Translations under genes and position numbers: made by a program
Notes under the pieces: model-generated
What the model saw: only the letters and a program-made list of their open reading frames with translations
Databases searched by the model: none
What the model was told of the DNA's origin: nothing
Source: Streptomyces scabiei 87.22
Lineage (GTDB): Bacteria; Actinomycetota; Actinomycetes; Streptomycetales; Streptomycetaceae
Assembly: GCF_000091305.1 (NCBI RefSeq)
Contig: NC_013929.1
Coordinates: forward strand, 496,001 to 560,000
Direction: 5' to 3'
DNA: 64,000 nucleotides
Shown: positions 34,146 to 42,967 of the stretch, in pieces
Layout of the letters: each line of letters starts with the position of its first letter
Numbering within the stretch: position 1 is the first letter of the stretch

Positions 34146-36679
34146 TGCCCGTCTCCTTCTGGCCTTCTGGGGTTTTCGCGTGTCGCGGTCGTGCGGGCTG
34201 GGTTCGGGGGCTCGCCACCGAGGTGTGCGGCGCTGTCCTGTGCGGCACCGCCTCTTACGGCGCTGTCTCGTACGGCGCTGTCTCGTACGGCGCTGTCTCG
34301 TACGGCGCTGTCTCGTACGGCGCTGTCTTGTTCGGCTCTGCGGACGGCGGCTTCGAACTCGTCCAGTTCCGCGCGGACGGCTTCCGCGTCCGCGGGTTGC
34401 CGCACCGTCGGGACGGTCCGTTCGGCCGCCGTGGCGGTGAGCGTGGCGCCCCGGACTCGTCGGCGCAGCGGCCGGGCGGTCGTGGGAGGCGAGGCGGTGT
34501 CGGGGGCCTCGGCCCGTGCCGTGCGGGCACGGAGCGGGACGCGGCGCGGCAGTTCACCTTCCGGCGACGGGGCCACGGGCCGCCGTTCGAGAGCCGTGGC
34601 GGTGGCGGTGGCGGCCGAGGGTGGCGCGGCGGTGTGCGGTGCGAACTCCCGTGTGGTCCGGCCCCGGCCCGCGGCGGGCGGCGCGGCGTCGACGGGGCTC
34701 ATCGCCAGCAGGAGCGCGGCGGGGATCAGCACGGTGCTGGTGACGCCGCCGCCCGGAGTGCGGCTCAGGGTCACCCGTAGGTCGAGGTGGCGGGCGAGGC
34801 TGCCGACCACGAAGAGGCCGAGCACCTTGGTCGGTACGAGGTCGAGGCGTTCGCGGCGGACGAGCCGGGCGTTCTCCTCGGCGAGACGCTCCGCGCTCAT
34901 ACCGAGGCCGTGGTCGATGATCTCGACCAGCGCGCCGCCGTCCCTGGTGACGTCGGTGCCGGGCCGGACGACCACCTCGACGGGGGAGTCGGACGGGGAG
35001 AACGCGACCGCGTTCTCCATCAGTTCGGCCAGCAGCAGGGTCAGGTCACCGGTGATGTCGGGTCCGACGGTGATGTCCGTCTCGGAGCGCAGGGACACCC
35101 GCTGGTAGCCCTCGATCCGGCCGAGGCCCGAACGGATGACGTCGGCCAGGGTGATCGGCCGCGCCTCGACGTCGGTCTCCCGAATGCCCGCGAGCAGCAT
35201 CAGGCTGTCGGCGTTGCGCTGGAGGCGTACGGCGATGTGGTCGATGCGGTAGAGCCGGTCCAGGAGGTCGGGGTCGGTCTCCTCGCGCTCCACGGCGTCG
35301 ATCAGCAGCAGTTGCCGTGTGGTCAGGTTGCTGACCCTGCGGCCGACGTTGCCGAACATCTCGGCGATGTTGCGGCGGCTCAGCACCTGCCGCTCCAGGA
35401 GGGCGGCGGCGGTGTCCTGCACCCGGTTGAACGCCTCAGCCAGTTCACCGATCTCGTCGCGCACCGGCACGGGTATGGGCCGGGGGCTGAAGGGCGTGGT
35501 GTCGGCGAGTTCGTCGTCGGCGACCCGGGCGAGCTCCTCGTCGGCGGCTTCGACCACCTGCCGGGCGGAGCCGGTCAGGGCCACCAGGGGGCGGACGACC
35601 GAGCGGCGGACCAGGACGCAGAAGGCCAGCCACACGGCGAATCCGAGGAGGGCCACGCCGAGCAGGATCCACGCCTTGCGCAGGGCGTCGGCGGAGGCCG
35701 CGTCGGCCTGTGCGGCGGTCTCGTCGATCAGTGTCCGGGTGATGGCGAGGCGCGTCTCGGCCTGCCGCTCACCGGCGGAGATCTTCGCGCGCAGTTCCCG
35801 CGGGGACTGCGACTGCAGGGCCGACGGGTCGATCTGGAGTTCCGCGAACTGGGAGGTGATGTCGTTCTGTTCGGCGCCGCGCTCGATGCCCGCCATGCGG
35901 AGGACCTGGGCCGGGGCGGCCATGCGGCCGAAGCGGTCGGACTGGTGGACGAAGAGTTCGTGGGCGCCGGCCGCGCGCGTGTACTCGGTGAGGGCGTTGG
36001 CGTCACGTGTCTGGGCGGAGAACACGGCGCTCTCGAAGGCCGCGTGGGCGGCGTCGGCGCGCAGGATCGCGTCCAGCAGGCTGGTGACCGAGGACGCCGA
36101 GGATGTCGAGTTCACGGAGAAGCGGTCGAGCCCGATGCCGTCGATCAGGTAACCGACCGCCGCCGCGTAGGCCGGGTCGATGTTGGCGGCGGGGACGTAG
36201 TCGCGGCCGAGCTTCTCCCGCAGGACGTCCAGGCCGGTGATGTAGCCGAGCGCCTGCTTCTCCGCGGCCGGCAGGCTCGCCCCGAAGGCGGCCCGCACGG
36301 CGCCGACCTGCGCGTCGGTGGCCTGTTGCGCCTCGCGGTAGGCGGCGGTCGGCGGCCGGGCGGCTCCGGGGCGGGCCGCCTCGTACTGCACGGACAGCAG
36401 CAGCGCCAGCCGGTGTTCGGCCTGCACGTCGTTGATGAGTTTCGTGACCTGCTCGCTGTCGCGGACGAGTTCGGCGATGCGGCCGGCGTCACGGGCCTGT
36501 TCCATCTGGCCGCCGACTCCGACGGCGAGCAGCACACCGACGACGGCCACGGGCGCGACGACCAGGACGTTGAGCTTGCGCCGGAACGGCCACCGGGCCA
36601 GTACGGAGCCCGTCTTCCGGCGGAAGGGAGAAGTCCGGTCCCTGTGTCCGGGCGGCCGCTCCACGGTGTTGGCGGGCAC
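34142..36679 (-). CDS. cvnA: Conservon sensor-kinase-like protein CvnA
   Basis: An 845-aa membrane protein. A first transmembrane helix (about 35-55, LNVLVVAPVAVVGVLLAVGVGG), a long extracellular nitrate-sensor-like region, a second helix (about 340-365, WILLGVALLGFAVWLAFCVLV), a HAMP-like linker, then a GHKL ATPase domain with N box ELMENAVAFSP and G1 box IIDHGLGMS. The C-terminal 200 residues are disordered and end in a repeated AVRDS motif. I choose GTG 36679, which has AAGGAG six bases upstream; an in-frame start at 36820 is less supported. It heads the conservon and diverges from a sugar-binding lipoprotein gene. Confidence 0.92.
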   Translation of the reverse strand: MPANTVERPPGHRDRTSPFRRKTGSVLARWPFRRKLNVLVVAPVAVVGVLLAVGVGGQMEQARDAGRIAELVRDSEQVTKLINDVQAEHRLALLLSVQYEAARPGAARPPTAAYREAQQATDAQVGAVRAAFGASLPAAEKQALGYITGLDVLREKLGRDYVPAANIDPAYAAAVGYLIDGIGLDRFSVNSTSSASSVTSLLDAILRADAAHAAFESAVFSAQTRDANALTEYTRAAGAHELFVHQSDRFGRMAAPAQVLRMAGIERGAEQNDITSQFAELQIDPSALQSQSPRELRAKISAGERQAETRLAITRTLIDETAAQADAASADALRKAWILLGVALLGFAVWLAFCVLVRRSVVRPLVALTGSARQVVEAADEELARVADDELADTTPFSPRPIPVPVRDEIGELAEAFNRVQDTAAALLERQVLSRRNIAEMFGNVGRRVSNLTTRQLLLIDAVEREETDPDLLDRLYRIDHIAVRLQRNADSLMLLAGIRETDVEARPITLADVIRSGLGRIEGYQRVSLRSETDITVGPDITGDLTLLLAELMENAVAFSPSDSPVEVVVRPGTDVTRDGGALVEIIDHGLGMSAERLAEENARLVRRERLDLVPTKVLGLFVVGSLARHLDLRVTLSRTPGGGVTSTVLIPAALLLAMSPVDAAPPAAGRGRTTREFAPHTAAPPSAATATATALERRPVAPSPEGELPRRVPLRARTARAEAPDTASPPTTARPLRRRVRGATLTATAAERTVPTVRQPADAEAVRAELDEFEAAVRRAEQDSAVRDSAVRDSAVRDSAVRDSAVRGGAAQDSAAHLGGEPPNPARTTATRENPRRPEGDGQ
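34261..34320. repeat. 15-bp tandem repeat in the cvnA C terminus
   Basis: Four exact copies of CGCTGTCTCGTACGG, with degenerate copies on both sides (34246-34260 and 34321-34335). They encode the AVRDS pentapeptide repeats of CvnA, in frame because the unit is 15 bp. Such a tract is prone to change in copy number. Confidence 0.9.
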
Positions 36680-37101
36680 GCTGGTCTCCTTGGGTGTGTG
36701 CTGCTCGGCGGTCAAGTCGCTGGTACCGCCGGACCGTCGACGACCGGGGAACCGGCCAGGCGCTCTCGCGACGGGCAGTCGGGCGTGAGCGACCGGACGC
36801 ATGACGCGGGTACAAATCACGTCACGTGTCCGGATCTCGTCGGCCGGAGACTATCGCTTTTGTGATCGGCTTGAGCCTGTACGTAACCAATACGTGATTA
36901 CAAATTGTTCACGCATGCCTACCGAACGGTGTCCTCGTCGTGGATGACCGCGCCGGAGCCCTGCTACATTCCCACCCCGACAGCCTCCCCGGCCACAGTC
37001 CGGGGACACTGTCGTGACCGCTGCGCATCCGGCCACGGGCCGGCTCGGTCTCCTCCCCCACCCCGAACCCGTACTCCCTCACGCCCACTTGAGGAGACCT
37101 C
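36680..37101. promoter_or_regulatory. Divergent intergenic region between cvnA and the orphan binding protein
   Basis: 422 bp with no supported gene. It contains a clearly less GC-rich patch at about 36850-36920 (AATACGTGATTACAAATTGT and neighbours), which is the likely promoter area for one or both divergent genes. No terminator or strong palindrome was found. Confidence 0.5.
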
Positions 37102-38244
37102 GTGCACTCCACCCGCAAGGCGACCGCGGCAGCCGTCGCGCTCCTGGCCGTGGCCACCGCCGCCACCGGCTGCGAGAGCGGCACCGCCGCTCCCGCGGCC
37201 GCCACCGCTTCCCGGGAACCCGGCTGCCCCGCCGTCCTCGCCAAGGCGAAGCGGGCCGTCAAGGAGGCCGAGGACGTCAACGCCCCCTGGAGCGGCCCGA
37301 CCAGAGGACCCGCGGCCGTCCCCTCCAGGACCATCGTCTACGTGGCACAGACCATGACCAATCCCGGCGTCTCCGGCGTCGCCAAGGGCGTCGAGGAAGC
37401 GGCCAGGATCATCGGCTGGGACGTCCGCACCATCGACGGCCGGGGCACCCCGGCCGGCATCCGCAACGCCTTCACCGAAGCAATCGCCCTCAAGCCCTCG
37501 GGCATCGTCGTCGGCGGCTTCGACCCCGCTTCCGTGTCCCGGCAGGTGGAACAGGCCGACGCCGCGGGCATACCCCTCATCGGCTGGCACGCCACCGCCG
37601 CTCCCGGCCCCAGCAAGGACCCGAAGCTCTTCACCAACATCACCACCGACGTGGCGGACGTGGCGAGGATCAGCGCCGACTGGATCATCGCCCGGTCGGG
37701 CGGCCGTGCGGGCGTGGTGGTGTTCACCGACGCCTCCATACCGTTCGCCAAGCGGAAGTCGGAGCTGATCAAGAAGGAACTGGCCACCTGCCCCGACGTC
37801 GACCTGCTGAGCTACGAGGACATCCCCATCCCCCAGGCGAACACGGGCACCGTCGAGCGGGTCTCCGCCCTGCGCACCCGATTCGGCGACCGGTGGACCT
37901 ACTCCGCGGCCATCAATGACCTGTACTTCGACCACGCCGCGCCCGCCCTGCGCGCCGCCGGCCGGAAGGGAGACGGCGCACCCTTCAACATCGGCGCCGG
38001 CGACGGCGACCCGTCGGCCTTCCAGCGGATCAACGGCAAGCAGTACCAGTCCGCCACCGTGCCCGAACCGCTGTCCGAACAGGGGTGGCAGATCATCGAC
38101 GAGTTCAACCGCGCCTTCACCGACGAACCGGCCAGCACCTATGTCGCCCCCGTCCACATCACCACCGCCACCAACAGCGGCGGCGCCCTGTCCTGGGACT
38201 CCGAGGGCTACCGCCGGGCGTACCGCAAGATCTGGGGGCGGTAG
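37102..38244 (+). CDS. Orphan periplasmic-type sugar-binding lipoprotein
   Basis: A 380-aa binding protein of the ribose/galactose type (peripla_BP_4). The lipobox ends at C24 (ATAATGCESG). The binding fold begins TIVYVAQTMTNPGVSGVAKGVEEAARIIGWDVRTIDGRG and has a typical hinge region (AAINDLYFDHAAPALRAAGR). No permease or ATPase gene is nearby, so it may be a scavenging or sensing protein, or work with a transporter encoded elsewhere. It diverges from cvnA. It ends with a convergent gene 97 bp away. Confidence 0.85.
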   Translation: MHSTRKATAAAVALLAVATAATGCESGTAAPAAATASREPGCPAVLAKAKRAVKEAEDVNAPWSGPTRGPAAVPSRTIVYVAQTMTNPGVSGVAKGVEEAARIIGWDVRTIDGRGTPAGIRNAFTEAIALKPSGIVVGGFDPASVSRQVEQADAAGIPLIGWHATAAPGPSKDPKLFTNITTDVADVARISADWIIARSGGRAGVVVFTDASIPFAKRKSELIKKELATCPDVDLLSYEDIPIPQANTGTVERVSALRTRFGDRWTYSAAINDLYFDHAAPALRAAGRKGDGAPFNIGAGDGDPSAFQRINGKQYQSATVPEPLSEQGWQIIDEFNRAFTDEPASTYVAPVHITTATNSGGALSWDSEGYRRAYRKIWGR

Positions 38245-38341
38245 ACACCGTCGGGCGGGGTGGCAGCCAAGTGCGCCCGGCCCTCCCATGAACGTGCAGG
38301 TCGGGTGCGTACTTCTGCTCGGACCTGCCTCGGCGGCACCG

Positions 38342-39490
38342 TCAGACGGCGAGTTCCTGACCGTCCATGAGCTGCCGGATCGCGGACAGCACGCCTTCCA
38401 GGGCGCCGGGTTCCGAAGCGAGCGCGGACAGGGAGACGGACGGCCAGGCGTTGTACTCCTTCTCCGGCAGCGCGCGCAGCCGCTCCGCCAGTTCGGGAAC
38501 GGGCGGCAGCGACGCCGCGAAGGCCGCCGCCCGTTCGCGGCCGAGGTGGTGGCTGATCGATCCGAAGGCGAAGGAAAGGTCGTCCTTCGCCGGGCCGTCC
38601 TGCAACGACAGGGACCAGACCGGCACCTGTCGCCCGGAGACGGCATAGTAGGCGGACATGCTCCGGTACTTGGCCGTACCGCCCTCCCACCGGCCCCACT
38701 CCGCCGCGTGATCGAGCAGCGCGGTGGCGATCCGCCGTACGTCCGGATCGGGGCGGGAGCCGATCGCCTCGTCCATGTCGGCCCGTGTGGTCCGCTGCGT
38801 GGTGCGGCGGCCCGACGGTGACTTCGCCGCTGTGGCCACCTCTCCGTGCACACGCGGCACGAGGACGCGCAGGTCCTTCGCTCCGCGGTACTGGGTCAGC
38901 TCCACCGCGTAGACATCGGTCTGCCGCATCTGCCGGTTCAGGAACTCCACGATGGCCCGCAGCTCCAGCGGAATCCGGTCGGCGACGAACAGCAGCCGCA
39001 TCTGCCCGGCGGCCAGCCGCTCCTCCACCGTCGTCCAGAACTCGTCCGGGGAACGCTCCCCGAGGAGTTCCCCGTACGCCTCCGCCGGCGGTCGTCCGTC
39101 CAGGGCGCACGTCTCCTCGAAGGAGCGCCGCAGCAGTGCCGCCGGCCAGTAACGGGCCGCGTTGGCCGCGTAGTCCAGCATCTGCCCGACGACCTCACGC
39201 CGGATGCGGGTGTCCGTGGCCCGCTTGACCTCCACCAGGGTCGGCACACCGTCGGCGTCGACGAAGAGATGGTCCAGCCAGTATGCCGCCCCGCACTCCG
39301 CCGTGGTCGCGACCCCCATCTCCCGGGCCACGAGCGTCAGCCGCAGCGGCCGGCCGTCGGCCAGCGAACCGAAATCCAGCACCCGAGGGTGGCGAGCGAG
39401 CAGCTCCTGGAACTCCTGTTCCGTCTCGAACCCGGCGAGCTCCAGCGCCTGCAGCTCCTCCCCCAGGACGAACACCGGCTGATCGGACAT
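38342..39490 (-). CDS. PD-(D/E)XK nuclease-like protein
   Basis: A 382-aa soluble protein. Residues 65-110 read as a PD-(D/E)XK nuclease core: D73 in YWLDHLF, then E87-V-K89 in PTLVEVKRA, then Q103 and Y107 in QMLDYAAN, the QxxxY motif seen in RecB-type nucleases. The N-terminal 60 residues and the C-terminal half (a helical region with a DDLSFAFGSISHHLG segment) are unassigned. The metal-binding residues are all present, so it may be active. Start ATG 39490 (MSDQPVFVLGEEL). No methylase, helicase or recognisable defence partner is adjacent, so its role (repair, defence or other) is open. Confidence 0.7.
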   Translation of the reverse strand: MSDQPVFVLGEELQALELAGFETEQEFQELLARHPRVLDFGSLADGRPLRLTLVAREMGVATTAECGAAYWLDHLFVDADGVPTLVEVKRATDTRIRREVVGQMLDYAANAARYWPAALLRRSFEETCALDGRPPAEAYGELLGERSPDEFWTTVEERLAAGQMRLLFVADRIPLELRAIVEFLNRQMRQTDVYAVELTQYRGAKDLRVLVPRVHGEVATAAKSPSGRRTTQRTTRADMDEAIGSRPDPDVRRIATALLDHAAEWGRWEGGTAKYRSMSAYYAVSGRQVPVWSLSLQDGPAKDDLSFAFGSISHHLGRERAAAFAASLPPVPELAERLRALPEKEYNAWPSVSLSALASEPGALEGVLSAIRQLMDGQELAV

Positions 39491-39699
39491 CGGCTCCCCA
39501 CCCTCCGGCCGCCCCGCAGCGGACGTCAACGGCACTGCGCGCAGCAAGACTTGTCAGGATGACTTGTGCGGAGTGCTTTCCCGGAGGATACCGAGGGCGC
39601 GGATACGGCGGGTGCGGATACGGCGGGGCGTTCACCGCCGTGGTCACCCGTCCAGGCCCTGCCAGCACGGCCGCCCCGGCCGCCGCCCGGGCATCGGCC

Positions 39700-39873
39700 C
39701 TACCAGCGGATGCCCTGCACCGACGACACGACGTATCCGAGGACCGCGGCGACCACCATGCCGCCCATCAGCTTCAGCATGTCCTGGCGGATCTCGGGCC
39801 CCTTCCAGGCCATCGCCCCCAGGCCCAGGAAACTGACGACGATCAGCACGAGCATCCACTGCAGCCCGGACAT
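39700..39873 (-). CDS. Small two-helix membrane protein, 57 aa
   Basis: A 57-aa protein, MSGLQWMLVLIVVSFLGLGA at the N terminus, with two hydrophobic helices (about 5-22 and 35-52) separated by a short polar loop (KGPEIRQDMLK). ATG 39873 has a GGGGGAGG ribosome binding site, which is why I accept such a short gene. Function unknown. Confidence 0.7.
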   Translation of the reverse strand: MSGLQWMLVLIVVSFLGLGAMAWKGPEIRQDMLKLMGGMVVAAVLGYVVSSVQGIRW

Positions 39874-40033
39874 CGGCCCTCCCCCGTGAGTCGCCGATGG
39901 TCGGCGCCCCCTTTGCGCAGGTTCCTGCGCCGCTGCCCGCTCGTCAACGCCGTTGGGGGGGCGTACGGGGGTGAGCGGGCACGCCGCTGCCGCAGGGCGC
40001 CGGACGCGGACCGGCCCCACGTAACCTCTCCCC

Positions 40034-40990
40034 ATGCCGGACTCCCGCCTGCGCCGCGTCGCCGTCCTCGTGCTCGAAGGGGCGAAGCCGCTCGATGTCG
40101 GCATTCCCGCGCAGGTCTTCACGACCCGCGCGAGCATGCCGTACGAGGTGCGGGTCTGCGGGGCGGCACCCGGGCTCGTGACCGGCGGCGACGGCCTCGC
40201 CTACTTCGTCGAGCACGGCCTCGACGCGCTCGTCTGGGCCGACGTCGTCTTCGTGCCCGGCTACCGGTTCCCGGACCGTGAGGACCCGCCGCGGGCCGTC
40301 GTAGACGCGTTGATCGCCGCCCATGACCGGGGCGCGCGGCTCGCCGCCATCTCGACGGGCGCCTTCGCCCTCGCCGCCACCGGGCTGCTCGACGGCAGAC
40401 GCGCCACCACGCACTGGCACTACGCACGGGCACTCGCGCGCAGGCATCCGCTCGTCCGGGTCGACGAGAACGTGCTCTTCGTCGACGAGGGCAGCGTGCT
40501 CACCTCGGCCGGTGCCGCCTCCGGCATCGACCTGTGCCTGCACATCCTGCGCGGCGACCTCGGCGTGGCCGCGTCCAACCACGCGGCCCGCCGGCTGGTC
40601 GCGGCCCCCTACCGTAGCGGCGGCCAGGCCCAGTACGTACCGCGCAGCGTCCCCGAGCCGCTGGGCGAGCGGTTCGCCGCCACCCGCGAGTGGGCACTGC
40701 ACCGGCTCGGCGAACCCCTCACCCTCGACACCCTGGCGCGGCAGGCCGGGGTGTCGCCGCGCACGTTCTCCCGGCGCTTCGTCGAGGAGACCGGCTACAC
40801 GCCGATGCAGTGGGTGATGCGCGCCCGCATCGACCTCTCCCGCGAACTGCTGGAGCGCTCCGAGCGTGGCGTCGAACAGATCGCCGCCGACGTCGGTCTC
40901 GGCACCGGCGCCAACCTCCGCCTGCATTTCCAGCGCATCCTGGGCACCACGCCGAGCGAGTACCGGCGCACGTTCACCCGCGGCACATGA
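40034..40990 (+). CDS. GlxA-type AraC-family regulator
   Basis: A 318-aa regulator with an N-terminal DJ-1/PfpI-like domain (about 8-175) and a C-terminal AraC helix-turn-helix domain (about 215-315, LDTLARQAGVSPRTFSRRFVEETG, then IAADVGLGTGANLRLHFQRILGTTPSEY). In the DJ-1 domain the nucleophile Cys is absent (AISTGAFAL), as in other GlxA regulators, so it is a sensor rather than an enzyme. The downstream GAPDH gene starts 97 bp later on the same strand and is a possible target. Confidence 0.9.
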   Translation: MPDSRLRRVAVLVLEGAKPLDVGIPAQVFTTRASMPYEVRVCGAAPGLVTGGDGLAYFVEHGLDALVWADVVFVPGYRFPDREDPPRAVVDALIAAHDRGARLAAISTGAFALAATGLLDGRRATTHWHYARALARRHPLVRVDENVLFVDEGSVLTSAGAASGIDLCLHILRGDLGVAASNHAARRLVAAPYRSGGQAQYVPRSVPEPLGERFAATREWALHRLGEPLTLDTLARQAGVSPRTFSRRFVEETGYTPMQWVMRARIDLSRELLERSERGVEQIAADVGLGTGANLRLHFQRILGTTPSEYRRTFTRGT

Positions 40991-41086
40991 CCGTGGCGCG
41001 ATCCTTGTGAACCGTGGCGATCTCGCCACTGGCAGCGGCCGGAGCCGCGGGCGAGCCTGGTGGGGCGAAGGGAAGGGACACCACTC

Positions 41087-42085
41087 ATGACTCGCATCGC
41101 CATCAACGGATTCGGCCGCATCGGGCGCAATGTGCTGCGCGCACTGCTGGAGCGCGACAGCGCCCTGGAGATCGTCGCCGTCAACGACCTCACCGAGCCC
41201 GCGACTCTCGCCCGGCTGCTCGCCTACGACTCCACGGCCGGCCGCCTCGGACGGCCGGTGACCGTCGACGGCAACACCCTCGTCGTGGACGGGCGTCGGA
41301 TCACCGTGCTGGCGGAGCGTGAACCTGCGCAGCTGCCCTGGGCCGAACTCGGCGTCGACATCGTCCTGGAGGCCACCGGCCGTTTCACCTCGGCCAAGGC
41401 CGCCCGGGCCCACCTCGACGCGGGCGCGCGCAAGGTGCTCGTCAGCGCGCCGTCGGACGGCGCCGACGTCACGCTCGCCTTCGGCGTCAACACCGACGCC
41501 TACGACCCGGACCTGCACACGGTCGTCTCGAACGCCTCCTGCACCACCAACGCGCTCGCGCCACTGGCCCAGGTGCTCGACGAACTCGCCGGCATCGAGC
41601 ACGGGTTCATGACGACGGTGCACGCCTACACCCAGGAGCAGAACCTCCAGGACGGCCCGCACCGCGACGCCCGTCGCGCCCGCGCCGCCGGCGTCAACAT
41701 CGTGCCGACCACGACCGGCGCCGCCAAGGCGATCGGCCTGGTGCTGCCGAACCTCGACGGCAAGCTGTCGGGCGACTCGATCCGCGTGCCGGTGCCGGTG
41801 GGCTCGATCGTCGAACTCAACACGACCGTCGCCCGGGACGTGACGCGCGAGGAGGTACTGGCGGCCTACCGCGCCGCTGCGGAGGGCCCGCTCGCCGGCA
41901 TCCTGGAGTACTCGGACGACCCGCTCGTGTCGTCCGACATCACGGGCAACCCCGCCTCGTCGATCTTCGACTCGGACCTCACCCGCGTCGACGGCCGCCA
42001 CGTCAAGGTCGTCGCCTGGTACGACAACGAGTGGGGTTTCTCGAACCGGGTGATCGACACCCTGGAGTTCCTCACCACCGGCTGA
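41087..42085 (+). CDS. gap: Glyceraldehyde-3-phosphate dehydrogenase, type I
   Basis: A 332-aa GAPDH of standard length. NAD-binding INGFGRIGRNVLRALLERD at the N terminus, active-site C152 in SNASCTTNALAPL and the general base H179 in MTTVHAYT. The C-terminal WYDNEWGFSNRV is canonical. It catalyses the NAD-dependent oxidation of glyceraldehyde 3-phosphate. The location beside a GlxA regulator, away from pgk and tpi, suggests an additional, specially regulated copy; this is inference. Start ATG 41087 (MTRIAINGFG). A strong bidirectional terminator follows. Confidence 0.96.
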   Translation: MTRIAINGFGRIGRNVLRALLERDSALEIVAVNDLTEPATLARLLAYDSTAGRLGRPVTVDGNTLVVDGRRITVLAEREPAQLPWAELGVDIVLEATGRFTSAKAARAHLDAGARKVLVSAPSDGADVTLAFGVNTDAYDPDLHTVVSNASCTTNALAPLAQVLDELAGIEHGFMTTVHAYTQEQNLQDGPHRDARRARAAGVNIVPTTTGAAKAIGLVLPNLDGKLSGDSIRVPVPVGSIVELNTTVARDVTREEVLAAYRAAAEGPLAGILEYSDDPLVSSDITGNPASSIFDSDLTRVDGRHVKVVAWYDNEWGFSNRVIDTLEFLTTG

Positions 42086-42106
42086 CCGGCCGCCGGGCCC
42101 GCCCCC

Positions 42107-42130
42107 GCCTCCGGCGACCGCGCCGGAGGC
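42107..42130. terminator. Bidirectional terminator between gap and the AMIN-like gene
   Basis: Perfect 10-bp stem GCCTCCGGCG / CGCCGGAGGC with a 4-base loop, lying between the two convergent stop codons (42085 and 42131). Confidence 0.8.
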
Positions 42131-42700
42131 TCACCAGGTGTGTGCCACGTCCACCACGAGGCGACCGTCCAACTGCTGTACCCGGAAGGGCAGTCGGGCA
42201 CGCAGGCCGAGGCCGAACTGCGACTGGCCCTCGAAGGAACTGGCGAACTTCGCGTCCCGGAACGTGCGGTAGCCGGTGAGGTTGAGGCCCGGCAGGGGCT
42301 GTCCGGCCTGTCCGGGGTAGGTGGGCGCGCCGGAGTCGTAGGCGGGGGCCCTGACGATCACTTCGAGGATGGCGCCGCCGTTGATCGGGATGGGGTCGCC
42401 GGTCGGGTCCTGGATCAGTCGGTCGACGTAGTGCACGGTGTAGCCGATCTGGTCGGCGGACGCGGCCGGAACGTCGACGACGAACCGGTCGTAGCAGTCG
42501 TGGCGACCGGTCCTGGCATTCGTGATGTACTCGCCCGCCGTGTAGGACCAGTCCACCTTGTCGAGGCTGCCCCAGCCCGTCGGGCAGGCGGCCGTCGCGG
42601 CCCGCGGGGTGGCCGCCGTGGCCGCGGTCGGTATCGCCACCGCGGCCAGTGTGGCGGTCACCAGGGCCGCGGTCGTCCAGACTGTCCTGTTCGCTTTCAT
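42131..42700 (-). CDS. Secreted AMIN-like domain protein
   Basis: A 189-aa exported protein. Signal peptide 1-31 (AVAIPTAATAATP). The mature part matches the AMIN-like proteins of streptomycetes: DCYDRFVVDVPAASADQIGYTVHYVDRLIQDPTGDPIPINGG and YRTFRDAKFASSFEGQSQFGLGLRARLPFRV. AMIN domains are beta sandwiches that bind cell-wall components in other bacteria; the role of the actinobacterial version is not established. Start ATG 42700 (MKANRTVW). Three 15-bp repeats lie in its upstream region. Confidence 0.8.
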   Translation of the reverse strand: MKANRTVWTTAALVTATLAAVAIPTAATAATPRAATAACPTGWGSLDKVDWSYTAGEYITNARTGRHDCYDRFVVDVPAASADQIGYTVHYVDRLIQDPTGDPIPINGGAILEVIVRAPAYDSGAPTYPGQAGQPLPGLNLTGYRTFRDAKFASSFEGQSQFGLGLRARLPFRVQQLDGRLVVDVAHTW

Positions 42701-42805
42701 CCTGTGCCCCCAGATGCGTGAATGTCCGGCACCAGCAGAGACATCCGAAACGACGCGAAGGTTGCACACGCTTCTCGCGCTGCCCGGGTGCGGCGTACGG
42801 CGGAG

Positions 42806-42850
42806 GGACCACGCACCTCTGGACCACGTACCTCTGGACCACGCACCTCT
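42806..42850. repeat. Three 15-bp tandem repeats in a divergent promoter region
   Basis: GGACCACGCACCTCT at 42806-42820 and 42836-42850 with a one-base variant at 42821-42835, followed by a partial GGAC. They sit between the divergent AMIN-like gene (start 42700) and the membrane protein gene (start 42968), so they could be regulatory. Confidence 0.8.
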
Positions 42851-42967
42851 GGACGAAAGTCGCACGGTCCTGGACCAAAGACGGATGTCGGGGCGCGGGC
42901 GGCCTCTTCTAGTGTCGGCCGGGCCGGTGACGACCCGGCATCCCCGACCGTCACGTGGAGGAATCGC

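Noticed and set aside
38290..38330. Possible terminator (GCAGGTC ... GACCTGC) between convergent genes
   Set aside because: The stem is only 7 bp with a long loop; too weak to call.
42806..42850. The 15-bp repeats as a CRISPR array
   Set aside because: The units are adjacent without spacers and no cas genes are present.
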